Counted from the stretch's first letter, positions 1 to 7,247 are shown. The stretch is 17,486 nt of DNA from Bifidobacteriaceae bacterium (GCA_031278075.1 JAITLE010000095.1:1-17486); one strand, 5' to 3'. The notes: generated from the letters alone by a model not told the origin. Program-made: numbers and translations.

Positions 1-70
1 TTCCGCGCCCCGCGCCGTCGGCAGCCGCCAGGCCACCACCGAAGGATGGCAAATCGGATTCGAACAAAGG

Positions 71-100
71 TTGCCAGATACAGTCTCGGTGGTGTAGTGT
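71..100 (+). promoter_or_regulatory. Promoter of the DUF222-HNH gene, probably leaderless
   Basis: A -35-like TTGCCA (71-76) and a -10-like TAGTGT (95-100) are separated by 18 nt. The ATG starts at 107, only 6 nt after the -10. Transcription would therefore begin at or next to the A of the start codon, and I see no Shine-Dalgarno sequence. The boxes are seen directly; leaderless translation, common in actinobacteria, is inferred. Confidence 0.6.
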
Positions 101-106
101 TAGAAC

Positions 107-1681
107 ATGTCCCAGACCTGTGACACGGGCCAACCCGGAGCCGGCGGCCCTGTTCGACGGGGGGTGGGGGCAGACCTCGAAACGGAGGTCTGGGCCATCC
201 CGGGGTTCGTGGCGCCCAGCCCGGCCCGGTCCGGCGCCACACCGATCGGCGGCTACACCCCCGAACCCTCGCCGAAGGCCCGCGAGCTGATCGCCGCGCT
301 AAGGGACCTCGGCGACGTCGGGGACCTGGTCGCGGTGGCCCACCAAGCCGCGGTGACGTTGAGTCGTCACCTCCTCGCCCACGGTTCGGGTGCGGGCTGG
401 CGTGGCGAAGCGTTGGATCAGATAGTCGGCCTGGTCGAGACCAGCAACGCGGTCCAAGCCGCGACCCGTGAACTGGTGGGTCAAACCGACCGCGCGGGGA
501 CCGCATCGATCCACACCCGCACCGGTTTGTCGACCTGGTTGGGGTTGCGATGCAACCTGACACGAGCCCAGGCCCAAGCCTTGGTCCTCAACGCCCGCAA
601 GACCCACCGGTTCGAGTTGTTGCGGCGCGCCGCCGCGGACGGCGTGGTCAACCGGTGGCAAGTCCAGGCGGTCGTCGACGTGTTGGCCAACCTGCCATAT
701 GACCTGGACGCCACCCGGGCCGCCGCCGCTGAGCAATCCTTGGTCGACAAGGCCCAGTCGATGGGTTCGGACCAGCTGACGCGGCAAGGTGAGAACGTGT
801 TGGAGGAAGTCGCGCCCGAGATCGCTCAACAAGCCGCTGAACAGCGCGCGGCGCGGCAATTACGCCGAGCGACGTCGAAACAGTTCTTCAAAGTGTGTGA
901 CAACCACGACGGGACCACGACTCTAAAGGGGTTGGTGCCGACTTTGGAGGGTGAACGGCTACGTGCTGTCATCGAGAAAGCCGCGGAGAAGATCCGCCGC
1001 GAGCGAGCCCACGCCCCGGACGGGCGGTTGATGGACCGGGGTCAAGCCCGAGCTGCCGCGTTGATAGAGATCGCGACCCATGTTCAAAGTTGTGGGCACG
1101 CCCAACCGTTGGGCGCCGCTCCAGCCCGGCTCGTCGTCACCATCAAAGCTGAAGACTTGACCGACCCGGGAATGTTCGGCATGAGGTTGGCGGTGGGCGG
1201 GGATGTGGTGGACTCGCGGACTGCCGCTCAGTTGGCGTGTGATTGTGAGATGGTGCGGGTCGTGCTTGGCCCGAAGTCGCAGGTGTTGGATGTGGGCCGG
1301 GCGACCAGGGTGATCCCGGCCGGGTTGCGGGTCGCGTTGGCGGCGCGCGACCGGGGTTGTTGTTTCCCCGGGTGCGACCGTCCCCCAGAGGTTTGCGAGG
1401 GGCATCACGTGGCGCCGTGGCGGCGGGGCGGGTCGACTAGTTTGTCGAACCTGTGTTTGTTGTGTCCGACACATCATCGTTTGGTGGAGCCGCCCAGGGA
1501 TGGGCCGCCTGGTTGGGAGGCCCGTTTGAGGGGCGACGGTTTGTGGGAGTTCTTGCCCCCAACCGAATTCGACCCGGAACGGGCGCCGCTCCTCCATCAC
1601 CGGTTCCACCAACCGGGCGGCCCAGTCAGACGGGATGCTCACCACCAAATCCACGCGGCCGGCGGCGACGCGTCGCCTTGA
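107..1681 (+). CDS. DUF222 and HNH endonuclease domain protein (13E12-repeat-like family)
   Basis: This 524-residue protein has the layout of the actinobacterial DUF222-HNH family, called 13E12 repeat proteins in mycobacteria. A long helical, Ala/Arg-rich DUF222 region spans about residues 60-330. An HNH nuclease domain follows at about residues 410-460, with a CxxxxC pair (RGCCFPGCDRPP), GHHVAPW, GGSTSLSNLCLLC and THHRLV. These supply the usual Cys/His metal ligands and the H-N-H residues, so the nuclease fold looks intact. The cellular role of this family is not established. Some members are multicopy and lie in mobile or repeat regions, but I see no flanking inverted repeats or transposase here. 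The ATG at 107 is chosen because a promoter ends 6 nt before it. Codon use contains more TTG and other T/G-ending codons than the genes to its right, which may hint at separate ancestry. The gene converges on the MacB-like gene. Confidence 0.88.
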   Translation: MSQTCDTGQPGAGGPVRRGVGADLETEVWAIPGFVAPSPARSGATPIGGYTPEPSPKARELIAALRDLGDVGDLVAVAHQAAVTLSRHLLAHGSGAGWRGEALDQIVGLVETSNAVQAATRELVGQTDRAGTASIHTRTGLSTWLGLRCNLTRAQAQALVLNARKTHRFELLRRAAADGVVNRWQVQAVVDVLANLPYDLDATRAAAAEQSLVDKAQSMGSDQLTRQGENVLEEVAPEIAQQAAEQRAARQLRRATSKQFFKVCDNHDGTTTLKGLVPTLEGERLRAVIEKAAEKIRRERAHAPDGRLMDRGQARAAALIEIATHVQSCGHAQPLGAAPARLVVTIKAEDLTDPGMFGMRLAVGGDVVDSRTAAQLACDCEMVRVVLGPKSQVLDVGRATRVIPAGLRVALAARDRGCCFPGCDRPPEVCEGHHVAPWRRGGSTSLSNLCLLCPTHHRLVEPPRDGPPGWEARLRGDGLWEFLPPTEFDPERAPLLHHRFHQPGGPVRRDAHHQIHAAGGDASP

Positions 1682-1716
1682 GCGCGCCAGGGAAGCTCTC
1701 CGGCGTGGTCGCTCAC

Positions 1717-1759
1717 GGTGCACGATGCCGTCCAAGCCAGCCGGTCGGCATCGTGCGTC
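1717..1759. terminator. Inverted repeat between convergent genes, possible bidirectional terminator
   Basis: A perfect 11-bp inverted repeat (GCACGATGCCG at 1720-1730, CGGCATCGTGC at 1746-1756) can be extended by two wobble pairs and one G-C pair to 1717/1759. The loop is 15 nt. It lies in the 120-bp gap between the stop codons of two convergent genes, where a terminator is expected. There is no U-tract on either strand, so rho-independent function is uncertain. Confidence 0.5.
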
Positions 1760-1801
1760 AAAGCGGAGACGCGAAGGGCGACGTCTGCCGCGGCGGACTG
1801 T

Positions 1802-3778
1802 TCAAGAGTGTTGGAGGGCGGCCACAGGGGAGATGCGACTGGCGCGCCAGGACGGGTAGATGCCGGCCAGCGCGCCCGCCGCCACGCCGATGGCCGGCGA
1901 GGCGAGACCCAACCGCGGGTCCATCACCGGGCTCCAGGATTGCAGAACCGACCCGATCAGGACGGTGGCTGTGCCGAGCGCGCTGCCGATCAGCCCGCCA
2001 ATCCCGCCCAACAGCACCGATTCGGCGAGGAACTGGCCCAGGATCTGCGAGGGGCTGGCCCCGAGGGCTTGACGCAAGCCGATCTCACCGGTTCGTTCCA
2101 TGACCGCCACCAGTGTGGTGTTCGCGATGGCGACGCACCCGATGACCACGGCGACACCCGCCAACGCCAGGAGCAGTCCGCTGACCGACGCGTCGACATC
2201 GTCGGTGATGGCGGACCAGTCCGGCGCCCTGAAGGCGGTCAGCGCGCCTGGGTTCTCGGGGCGGAGCTTGTAGGGCGCCTGCCTTGCCGCGAGCGCCGCG
2301 GCGCCGAGGTCGGTGCGCACCAGCGCGTGGGCCGGCTGCCCAGCGGCTGGCGGCCCGTAGTGGGCCAGCATGGTGGTGATGGGGAGGATCACGGCGGTCG
2401 CCAAGTCCGGCAGCGCCCCCGTGTCGCTCAGCACTCCGACCACCGCGTAGGCGTTGTCGCCGATGAACACCGTGGGGCGGATGGCGACCGAGGCTATGCC
2501 CAAGCGCGCGGCGGCGGCCGGCCCCAGCACAGCGACCGGTTGGGCGCTGTCCACGTGGAACTCGTCCATCCCGTTGCCGGAGGCCAATTTGGCGCCTGCG
2601 GCGACCAGCGTGCCGGGCTCGGCGCCAGCCACCCGCAGCTGCACTCCGACACCGGGGCCGCCGTCGATTTCGGGGCGGGTGGATATCTGGGGGAGCCACC
2701 CTTGGTGGAAGGCTTCGGCGTAGACGCCGCCGTCCACCACGCCGTTCAACTCGCGCAGCTTCGCGCCGACTCGCTGCGGGAAGGAGTAGCCGGGCACACC
2801 GGATTCCTCAGTTGCGGTGTCCGCCAGGGTGACCGTGGTCGCTTGCAGTTGGTTGAACCGGGATGTGATCTGCCCCGCCGCGGTTGTGGTCAACCCGATG
2901 ATCGCCGTCAGCGCCGCGCATCCCAGCACGGTGCCGGTCATGGTCAGCAGAGACCGCCCCGGCCTGGCCGCCACCGAAGCGACAGATTCCGCGAGCCCGT
3001 CCACCAACCTGATCCGTGGGCGCGGGCAGTCGACGCCGTCGGCCGCGCCGGGGGCGAACGCCGCGTCCTCGCGGCTCTCCTGGCGCCGCGACCGACTAGT
3101 CGAGGCTGTCACAGCGCCGTCTCGCATGCGGAGGCGTCGGTCCGCGCGGGCCGCCAATTGTTCGTCGTGGGTCACCAACACCAGACACAAACCGTCGCGG
3201 CTGAGCCCCTCGAACAGACCGATGATCTCCGCGGCGCGGCGCGAGTCGAGGTTCCCAGTAGGCTCATCGCACAGCAACACCTTCGGGTCGGCAGCCACAG
3301 CGCGGGCGATGGCGACCCGTTGGCGCTCGCCTCCGGACAAGCGCGACGGCAAGAAATCCGCCCGGTGGCTGAGGCCGACCCGGTCCACCGCCACACGAGC
3401 CGCCGCGAGGCGTTCCGCTTTGGGCCGCCCGCGATACATGCCCGCCAGGGCCACGTTCTCCACCACGGTGCGGTGCTCGATCAAATGGAACGCTTGGAAC
3501 ACGAACCCGATTCGCGACCCTCGCAAACCAGCCCTCTCCCGCGCTGAGAGCCGAGCCGTGTCGAGTCCATCCACCACCCGTCGGCCGCTTGTCGGGGTGT
3601 CCAACAAACCCACGACGTTCAACAACGTCGACTTGCCGGAGCCGGAAGGCCCGACCACCGCCACAAAGTCCCCTTTTCGTATGGCCAGCGTCGTGGGGCG
3701 CAACGCCTCGACCGGCGGTGGGCCGGGATACGTCCGCGCCGCATCGGCCAACACGATCAGGTCTTCTCCCGGATTCAC
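1802..3778 (-). CDS. MacB-like ABC transporter, ATPase fused to FtsX-type permease
   Basis: This 658-residue protein combines an N-terminal LolD/MacB-class ATPase with a MacB-type permease. The ATPase shows Walker A GPSGSGKS (43-50), the FQAFHLI Q-loop region (about 94-100), signature LSGGERQ (147-153), Walker B VLLCDEP (167-173) and the H-loop histidine in VTHDE (204). The permease has a first membrane segment near residues 255-285, a large extracytoplasmic domain, then three C-terminal hydrophobic segments. The C-terminal motif GEIGLRQALGASPSQI is typical of the FtsX/MacB_PCD family. The GTG start at 3778 overlaps the TGA of the adaptor gene (GTGA), indicating translational coupling. The open frame extends 158 codons further upstream, but that part lies inside the adaptor gene and looks like its shadow. 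Family members export peptides or lipids or sense envelope stress. The substrate cannot be read from sequence. Confidence 0.9.
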   Translation of the reverse strand: MNPGEDLIVLADAARTYPGPPPVEALRPTTLAIRKGDFVAVVGPSGSGKSTLLNVVGLLDTPTSGRRVVDGLDTARLSARERAGLRGSRIGFVFQAFHLIEHRTVVENVALAGMYRGRPKAERLAAARVAVDRVGLSHRADFLPSRLSGGERQRVAIARAVAADPKVLLCDEPTGNLDSRRAAEIIGLFEGLSRDGLCLVLVTHDEQLAARADRRLRMRDGAVTASTSRSRRQESREDAAFAPGAADGVDCPRPRIRLVDGLAESVASVAARPGRSLLTMTGTVLGCAALTAIIGLTTTAAGQITSRFNQLQATTVTLADTATEESGVPGYSFPQRVGAKLRELNGVVDGGVYAEAFHQGWLPQISTRPEIDGGPGVGVQLRVAGAEPGTLVAAGAKLASGNGMDEFHVDSAQPVAVLGPAAAARLGIASVAIRPTVFIGDNAYAVVGVLSDTGALPDLATAVILPITTMLAHYGPPAAGQPAHALVRTDLGAAALAARQAPYKLRPENPGALTAFRAPDWSAITDDVDASVSGLLLALAGVAVVIGCVAIANTTLVAVMERTGEIGLRQALGASPSQILGQFLAESVLLGGIGGLIGSALGTATVLIGSVLQSWSPVMDPRLGLASPAIGVAAGALAGIYPSWRASRISPVAALQHS

Positions 3779-5316
3779 CCCCCGATCACCACTTTCATCC
3801 CCTCCGCCAATTCGCCGGTTTGGACCGGGGTCACCTCGACCAGGTCGATTCCGGTCACGCCGACGACCACTTCCACTCGCCTGAGGATTGGGCGCCCACT
3901 CGCCTGGTCGATTCCGTCCACCACCGCGACGGACAACACCCCAGCGGAATCTGAACCGATCGCACCTTGGGGAACACCCAGCACCTCCCCGCTCGTGGTG
4001 GCCTCCATAAACGTGACCTTGAGGTTCTCGCCGGCCAGAGCCACCGCCAACGGCTCGCTCGGAGCGATTTCCACGTCCCATCCCAGGCCCCCGCCGGCGG
4101 CTGGCGACACCGCTGTGACCTGGCCGGCGCGAGTCTCGCCGCCGGACATCGCCAATTCGACAAAGTCGCCCTCGCTCACCATGCCCGAGCCCACGCCAAC
4201 CAACCCCTCCACCCGCACCACCAGCGCGTCCGGTGTCAATGTGAGCAGACATGCGGGCGCCGCGAACCCGACTTCCACAGCCACCGCCGTGACCGCCGCC
4301 GGCAAGCTCGGCGCGAACCCGACTTCCGCCATCGGGACCACCACTCCGACTCGCGCCCGTAGTCGATCCCGCGCTTCAACCGCCCAGGTCACGTCTTCTC
4401 CCGCGGCGGTGACAGCTGATTCCGCTGCCGCCAAGCCGCGCTGAGCTGCCGCGAGCGCCCGGTTCGCCTCCGCGAGGTCGTCTTCTGCCTGGGCTTCGTC
4501 GGATGCGGTGGCCGACCCCGGCTGCGACTCTTGCGACACTCGCTCGGCTCGGCCGACCGCGGTTTGCGCGGAGGCCACCTGGTCGCGCGCCCCTGCGACT
4601 GCGAGGTTCGCGCCGGCCAGCGCGTCGCGCGCTTGCTCAACGGTCCGATCGGCCGCGGCCAGGGCGTCATCGTCTGCCCCGCTGCCGCCGTCGGTGGCTG
4701 CCGCTGTGTATCCAGCGCTGTGATAAAGCGCGGCCACCGCATCTCTTGTGTCCGCGTCGAACACGCCGGACACGGGTCCGGCGAAGAATCCCAGCCGGCA
4801 CAGCGCCTCCTGCAATCGGCGCACGTCGCCTCCCGTGGCGCCCGGACGTAGATCCCTCGTCAACGGCACGTCGCCCTGCAGCACAAACAACGGACGCCCC
4901 GCCACCTCGACCACAGCTTGGCCCTCCAGCACCTGGTCCCCCACGCTGACAAACGACCCGGTCAGCACTCCGCCGCCCGCGGACGGCCCGACGACGCCTG
5001 AGCTCACGCCTAGGTCGTCTGACTGCGCCAGCCAGCCACCCCCCGCCGCGATGCTCACCTGCTTCGCTGGCACGACATCACCACGGGCGATCACCGTCTT
5101 AGAGATTCGTCCGCGCACGACATCGGCCGTGATCAGCGACGGTTCGGGCGGCTGCGCCTCAGCGGCCAGTTCCGCGGGCGAGCGCACAAACCGCCCAGCG
5201 ACGAACCCTCCGGCCGTGAGCACCACCGCGGCCACGGACACTCCCACCAACCAGCCGGTCCGCTTCACTGGCCACACCGCCAACGCGTCCAGGACCGCGG
5301 GGCTGGCTCCGACCAC
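3775..5316 (-). CDS. MacA/HlyD-like adaptor with peptidoglycan-binding domain
   Basis: This 513-residue membrane-anchored periplasmic-adaptor-like protein begins with a short cytoplasmic tail and one membrane segment (about 21-41). A barrel/biotinyl-lipoyl-like half follows (about 60-150, including a GDQVLEGQAVVEVAG segment). Next comes a PG_binding_1 domain (about 158-203, GATGGDVRRLQEALCRLGFF ending near YHSAGY). An Ala-rich coiled-coil hairpin (about 216-320) leads into the second lipoyl half, a beta-barrel and a C-terminal MacA-like membrane-proximal domain. It probably couples the ABC transporter encoded immediately downstream to the cell wall. The GTG at 5316 is chosen as start, but its ribosome binding site is weak; in-frame GTG codons at residues 14 and 17 are alternatives. 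A small hairpin (GGTCC/GGACC, 5329-5344) lies just before the start. It follows the lipoprotein gene by 67 nt. Confidence 0.85.
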   Translation of the reverse strand: MVGASPAVLDALAVWPVKRTGWLVGVSVAAVVLTAGGFVAGRFVRSPAELAAEAQPPEPSLITADVVRGRISKTVIARGDVVPAKQVSIAAGGGWLAQSDDLGVSSGVVGPSAGGGVLTGSFVSVGDQVLEGQAVVEVAGRPLFVLQGDVPLTRDLRPGATGGDVRRLQEALCRLGFFAGPVSGVFDADTRDAVAALYHSAGYTAAATDGGSGADDDALAAADRTVEQARDALAGANLAVAGARDQVASAQTAVGRAERVSQESQPGSATASDEAQAEDDLAEANRALAAAQRGLAAAESAVTAAGEDVTWAVEARDRLRARVGVVVPMAEVGFAPSLPAAVTAVAVEVGFAAPACLLTLTPDALVVRVEGLVGVGSGMVSEGDFVELAMSGGETRAGQVTAVSPAAGGGLGWDVEIAPSEPLAVALAGENLKVTFMEATTSGEVLGVPQGAIGSDSAGVLSVAVVDGIDQASGRPILRRVEVVVGVTGIDLVEVTPVQTGELAEGMKVVIGG

Positions 5317-5383
5317 TCCAGGCGGATGGGTCCCGCAAAGGACCTGACCGGTGGTTCAGCGTGCTTTGTCATCGCCCCACCCC

Positions 5384-6406
5384 TCACTTCGAGGCGACAA
5401 TAGCCTCAGAGTTCAAAGCCATCAGATCATGAGCCGCCAACACGATCTCAAGGTCTGAACGCATTTCCTCCTCGACCACGACGTCAGCCGCAGCCTCCGC
5501 CTCCCGCACCGCCGCCCAATAATCAACCTTCTCCTTACAAGCCCCATCCGCTGCGGCGACCCGCTTCTCCTCCTCGCTCGCCACCATGCTGCTGTACGAA
5601 TGCACCGGGAAACCATCAAGCAAAGAGAACGGAGCGAATTCACCGAACGCCTCCTGCGGATCGGCGTACTGGTACCCATCCGCGGCCATGCACTCGCTCC
5701 ACTCGGCCGAAACCGCCGCCACACCCTCGTCGACCAGCACAAGATCCTGCACCCGCCGCTCCAATTCCCGCCGGATCGCGTTCAACTCATCTTTCGGCGG
5801 CGTCCCAGCCCTGACCGCCGCCTCACCGTCTCCGAAGCAGCCGCCGGCGGTTCCAAACTCCGCTTCCCCCGGCACACCGAACAACGCGTCATAATAAGCC
5901 TCCGGCAAATCATCTCCCGGAAGTTGCTCCACCTTGAGCTTAGCTTCCTGCGGCACCTCGTGATAACCGAACCGCGCGCCCCACTCCTCCGCCGAGACCC
6001 CGAACCACGAATCCAAGTTGGCGGCCGCCGCCGCCTCATAATCGCCACTCACCTCAGTGCGCCGCACCATGTCCGGCGCGGCGCCCGAAAACCCAGCCTC
6101 CCGCATACAACGATCCGCGACCACCCACAGCGCGTCGGTGGCGATCTGGCCACCGTTCACGGCGCCCAACCGCACCTCGCGCGCCAAAGAACCCGGTCCG
6201 CTGGCGCTGACCGGCGACCCGGGCGGCTCAGCGGCCCCATCCTGGCACCCAGCGACACCCGCCAACACCACCACGCCAACCGCCGACAACCCACAAGCCA
6301 ACAACCGTTCCCGCCCCGAAACCCAGAGCCGACGGGCGACACAGCGCCGGGCCGGACGGGGCGAACGGCCGGGGTCACGGCGCCGACCATCTGGCCGCTC
6401 AGGCAT
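5384..6406 (-). CDS. Predicted lipoprotein of unknown function, transporter-linked
   Basis: This 340-residue protein has an Arg-rich N-terminus of about 33 residues, a hydrophobic stretch, and a lipobox ending LAGVAGC with the lipidated cysteine at residue 54. It should be a surface lipoprotein. The mature part is acidic and helix-rich, with two related segments: W..A..CMREAGF near residue 100 and W.ECMAADGYQYADP near residue 250. Two further cysteines (GGCFG and GACKE) may pair with them in disulfides. I recognise no enzymatic motif. Such lipoproteins are often found beside MacAB-type transporters in actinobacteria, and here it is the first gene of that operon. The ATG is preceded by GGGGAGAGG at 4 nt, a strong ribosome binding site. 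It has its own promoter with a palindrome in the leader. Confidence 0.8.
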   Translation of the reverse strand: MPERPDGRRRDPGRSPRPARRCVARRLWVSGRERLLACGLSAVGVVVLAGVAGCQDGAAEPPGSPVSASGPGSLAREVRLGAVNGGQIATDALWVVADRCMREAGFSGAAPDMVRRTEVSGDYEAAAAANLDSWFGVSAEEWGARFGYHEVPQEAKLKVEQLPGDDLPEAYYDALFGVPGEAEFGTAGGCFGDGEAAVRAGTPPKDELNAIRRELERRVQDLVLVDEGVAAVSAEWSECMAADGYQYADPQEAFGEFAPFSLLDGFPVHSYSSMVASEEEKRVAAADGACKEKVDYWAAVREAEAAADVVVEEEMRSDLEIVLAAHDLMALNSEAIVASK

Positions 6407-6435
6407 GGTTCCTCTCCCCGACTACGGCGGCGCCG

Positions 6436-6449
6436 GGCGGGCGCCCGCC
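6436..6449. repeat. 14-bp perfect palindrome in the lipoprotein leader
   Basis: GGCGGGCGCCCGCC is self-complementary. It lies between the predicted -10 element (6462-6467) and the lipoprotein ATG (6406), a few bases after the expected transcription start. It could be an operator for a dimeric regulator of the lipoprotein-transporter operon. In such a GC-rich genome it could also be chance. Confidence 0.4.
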
Positions 6450-6461
6450 TGCTGACAGCCG

Positions 6462-6491
6462 AGCCTAGTGCCCGCCGACACCCGACCGCAA
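6462..6491 (-). promoter_or_regulatory. Promoter of the lipoprotein-adaptor-MacB operon
   Basis: Reading the minus strand, TTGCGG (6491-6486) and TAGGCT (6467-6462) are separated by exactly 18 nt. Both match the housekeeping actinobacterial consensus (TTGnnn / TAnnnT). The predicted start near 6455 leaves a leader of about 50 nt that carries the palindrome and a strong ribosome binding site. Confidence 0.65.
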
Positions 6492-6742
6492 GGTCCCTGA
6501 AGTCGTGCGCCGACCCCAATAACGCCCCTGACGGCCTTGCGAGTTCGCCTCTCGGAGCCATGTGGCGGTCGCGGCGGGGCTACGGCCGGCTCTCGCGGGA
6601 TCTGTGGCCCTTTGCGTTCGACCAGGCACGCCAAGCGCGGGCCTGTGGCGGCGTGTCCCTCGCGGCCGAGGCGCGGCGCGGGGCCGGGCTGGCCCTCAGC
6701 TCGGATCCGGCCGTCCCGCTCCGGGCGGCCCGAAGCCGAATA
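6492..6742. other. Non-coding GC-rich stretch, no gene recognised
   Basis: This part of the 516-bp gap between the lipoprotein and DUF1540 genes has open frames on both strands, but none has a convincing ribosome binding site or protein-like composition (Arg/Pro/Gly-rich). One fold is visible: GGCCC-TTT-GCG (6606-6616) can pair with CGC-GGGCC (6636-6643) with a 3-nt bulge. I see no RNA family that I recognise. Confidence 0.5.
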
Positions 6743-6779
6743 GCGCAAAGCTCGCCTATTGAAAACAATAGCCTTGCGC
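6743..6779. repeat. Nested inverted repeat upstream of the iron box
   Basis: Outer arms GCGCAA (6743-6748) and TTGCGC (6774-6779) enclose inner arms CTATTG (6756-6761) and CAATAG (6766-6771) around an AAAA loop. On the minus-strand RNA the outer stem extends to 9 bp with one G-U pair, followed by 5 bp and a UUUU loop. It starts an AT-rich island that is unlike the surrounding GC-rich DNA. It may be a second operator for the DUF1540 gene or a stop for antisense transcription. Confidence 0.5.
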
Positions 6780-6791
6780 AATCATTTCCGA

Positions 6792-6810
6792 TGAGGTTAG
6801 GCAAACCTAT
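6792..6810 (+). promoter_or_regulatory. DtxR/IdeR-type iron box
   Basis: The 19 bases TGAGGTTAGGCAAACCTAT match the DtxR/IdeR consensus TTAGGTTAGSCTAACCTAA at 16 positions (mismatches at 2, 12 and 19) and keep the AGGTT-N5-AACCT dyad. The site ends 12 nt before a TAGAAT -10 element and so covers the -35 region, the classic arrangement for repression by metal-loaded DtxR/IdeR. The match is seen directly; repression by iron is inferred. Confidence 0.75.
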
Positions 6811-6822
6811 TTTGGGCGATTC

Positions 6823-6828
6823 TAGAAT
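6823..6828 (+). promoter_or_regulatory. Predicted -10 element of the DUF1540 gene
   Basis: TAGAAT fits the TAnnnT consensus. No good -35 is present at 16-18 nt; that window (about 6799-6806) lies within the iron box. This would give a leader of about 85-90 nt before the ATG at 6923. An alternative start in the AT-rich stretch near 6868-6885 cannot be excluded. Confidence 0.45.
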
Positions 6829-6922
6829 CACACGCCCGCGACTTGCCGACGGCGGCCGACAGTGCTTCAATAGACATTAGCTAAATGCTGTCCCCATTTC
6901 ATTGGAAGAGAGGAGTGGAGTC

Positions 6923-7231
6923 ATGATGACTCTCGAATCACTGTCGCGGGTGGCCGATTGCTCGGCCACCGACTGCGCCTACAACCACGTCGACGTCTGC
7001 CACGCGGCTGCGGTGACCATCGCCGGCCCGTCCGGGCAGGCCGGATGCGTCACCTTCGTCCCGTTGACCGTCAAGGGCGGGTTCGACCAGGCCGCCGCCG
7101 CGGTCGGCGCCTGCCAGCACTTGGAGTGCGCCCACAACTCGCACCTCGAGTGCTCGGCCCCCGCGATCAAGGTGGGACTCCGCGGCGCCACCGCGGCCGA
7201 CTGCCTGACGTTCGCGCCCGCCGCCGGCTGA
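6923..7231 (+). CDS. Tandem DUF1540 cysteine-rich, probably metal-binding protein
   Basis: This 102-residue protein consists of two repeats of the DUF1540 pattern. Repeat 1 is C13-x4-C18-x7-C26-x15-C42 and repeat 2 is C64-x4-C69-x7-C77-x16-C94. Each has an Asn after the second Cys (AYN, AHN) and ends with a C-x-TF motif. Nearby His residues (22, 27, 71, 74) add possible ligands. There is no signal peptide or membrane segment, so it is probably cytoplasmic. DUF1540 has no settled function; four cysteines per unit suggest a metal or Fe-S site. The ATG at 6923 is chosen because AGGAG (6911-6915) lies 7 nt upstream; a second ATG follows directly at 6926, and an upstream TTG at 6902 is unlikely. 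The promoter region carries a DtxR/IdeR-like box, suggesting induction under iron limitation. It ends 16 nt from the convergent ppk2 stop. Confidence 0.88.
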   Translation: MMTLESLSRVADCSATDCAYNHVDVCHAAAVTIAGPSGQAGCVTFVPLTVKGGFDQAAAAVGACQHLECAHNSHLECSAPAIKVGLRGATAADCLTFAPAAG

Positions 7232-7247
7232 CTCACGCCGACTCGCG

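Noticed and set aside
50..75. ATTCGAAC resembling a tRNA T-loop near the left edge
   Set aside because: The flanking bases do not form a T-stem on either strand, and no acceptor or anticodon arm is present.
107..1681. Insertion sequence or phage origin for the DUF222-HNH gene
   Set aside because: No flanking inverted or direct repeats, integrase or transposase are visible; only family habit and codon bias hint at mobility.
1741..1757. A 17-base exact repeat shared with 17397-17413
   Set aside because: One copy is in the intergenic hairpin and the other is ordinary secA linker coding sequence. With only two copies and high GC content, chance is the simplest reading.
1718..3547. A 609-codon plus-strand open frame antisense to the MacB-like gene
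   Set aside because: It is a GC-rich shadow with Arg/Gly/Gln-rich sequence and no motif; the opposite strand has clear ABC transporter motifs in order.
3779..4252. Longer N-terminus for the MacB-like protein
   Set aside because: These 158 codons lie wholly within the adaptor gene, are Arg/Gly-rich and precede a natural ATPase start at the GTGA overlap.
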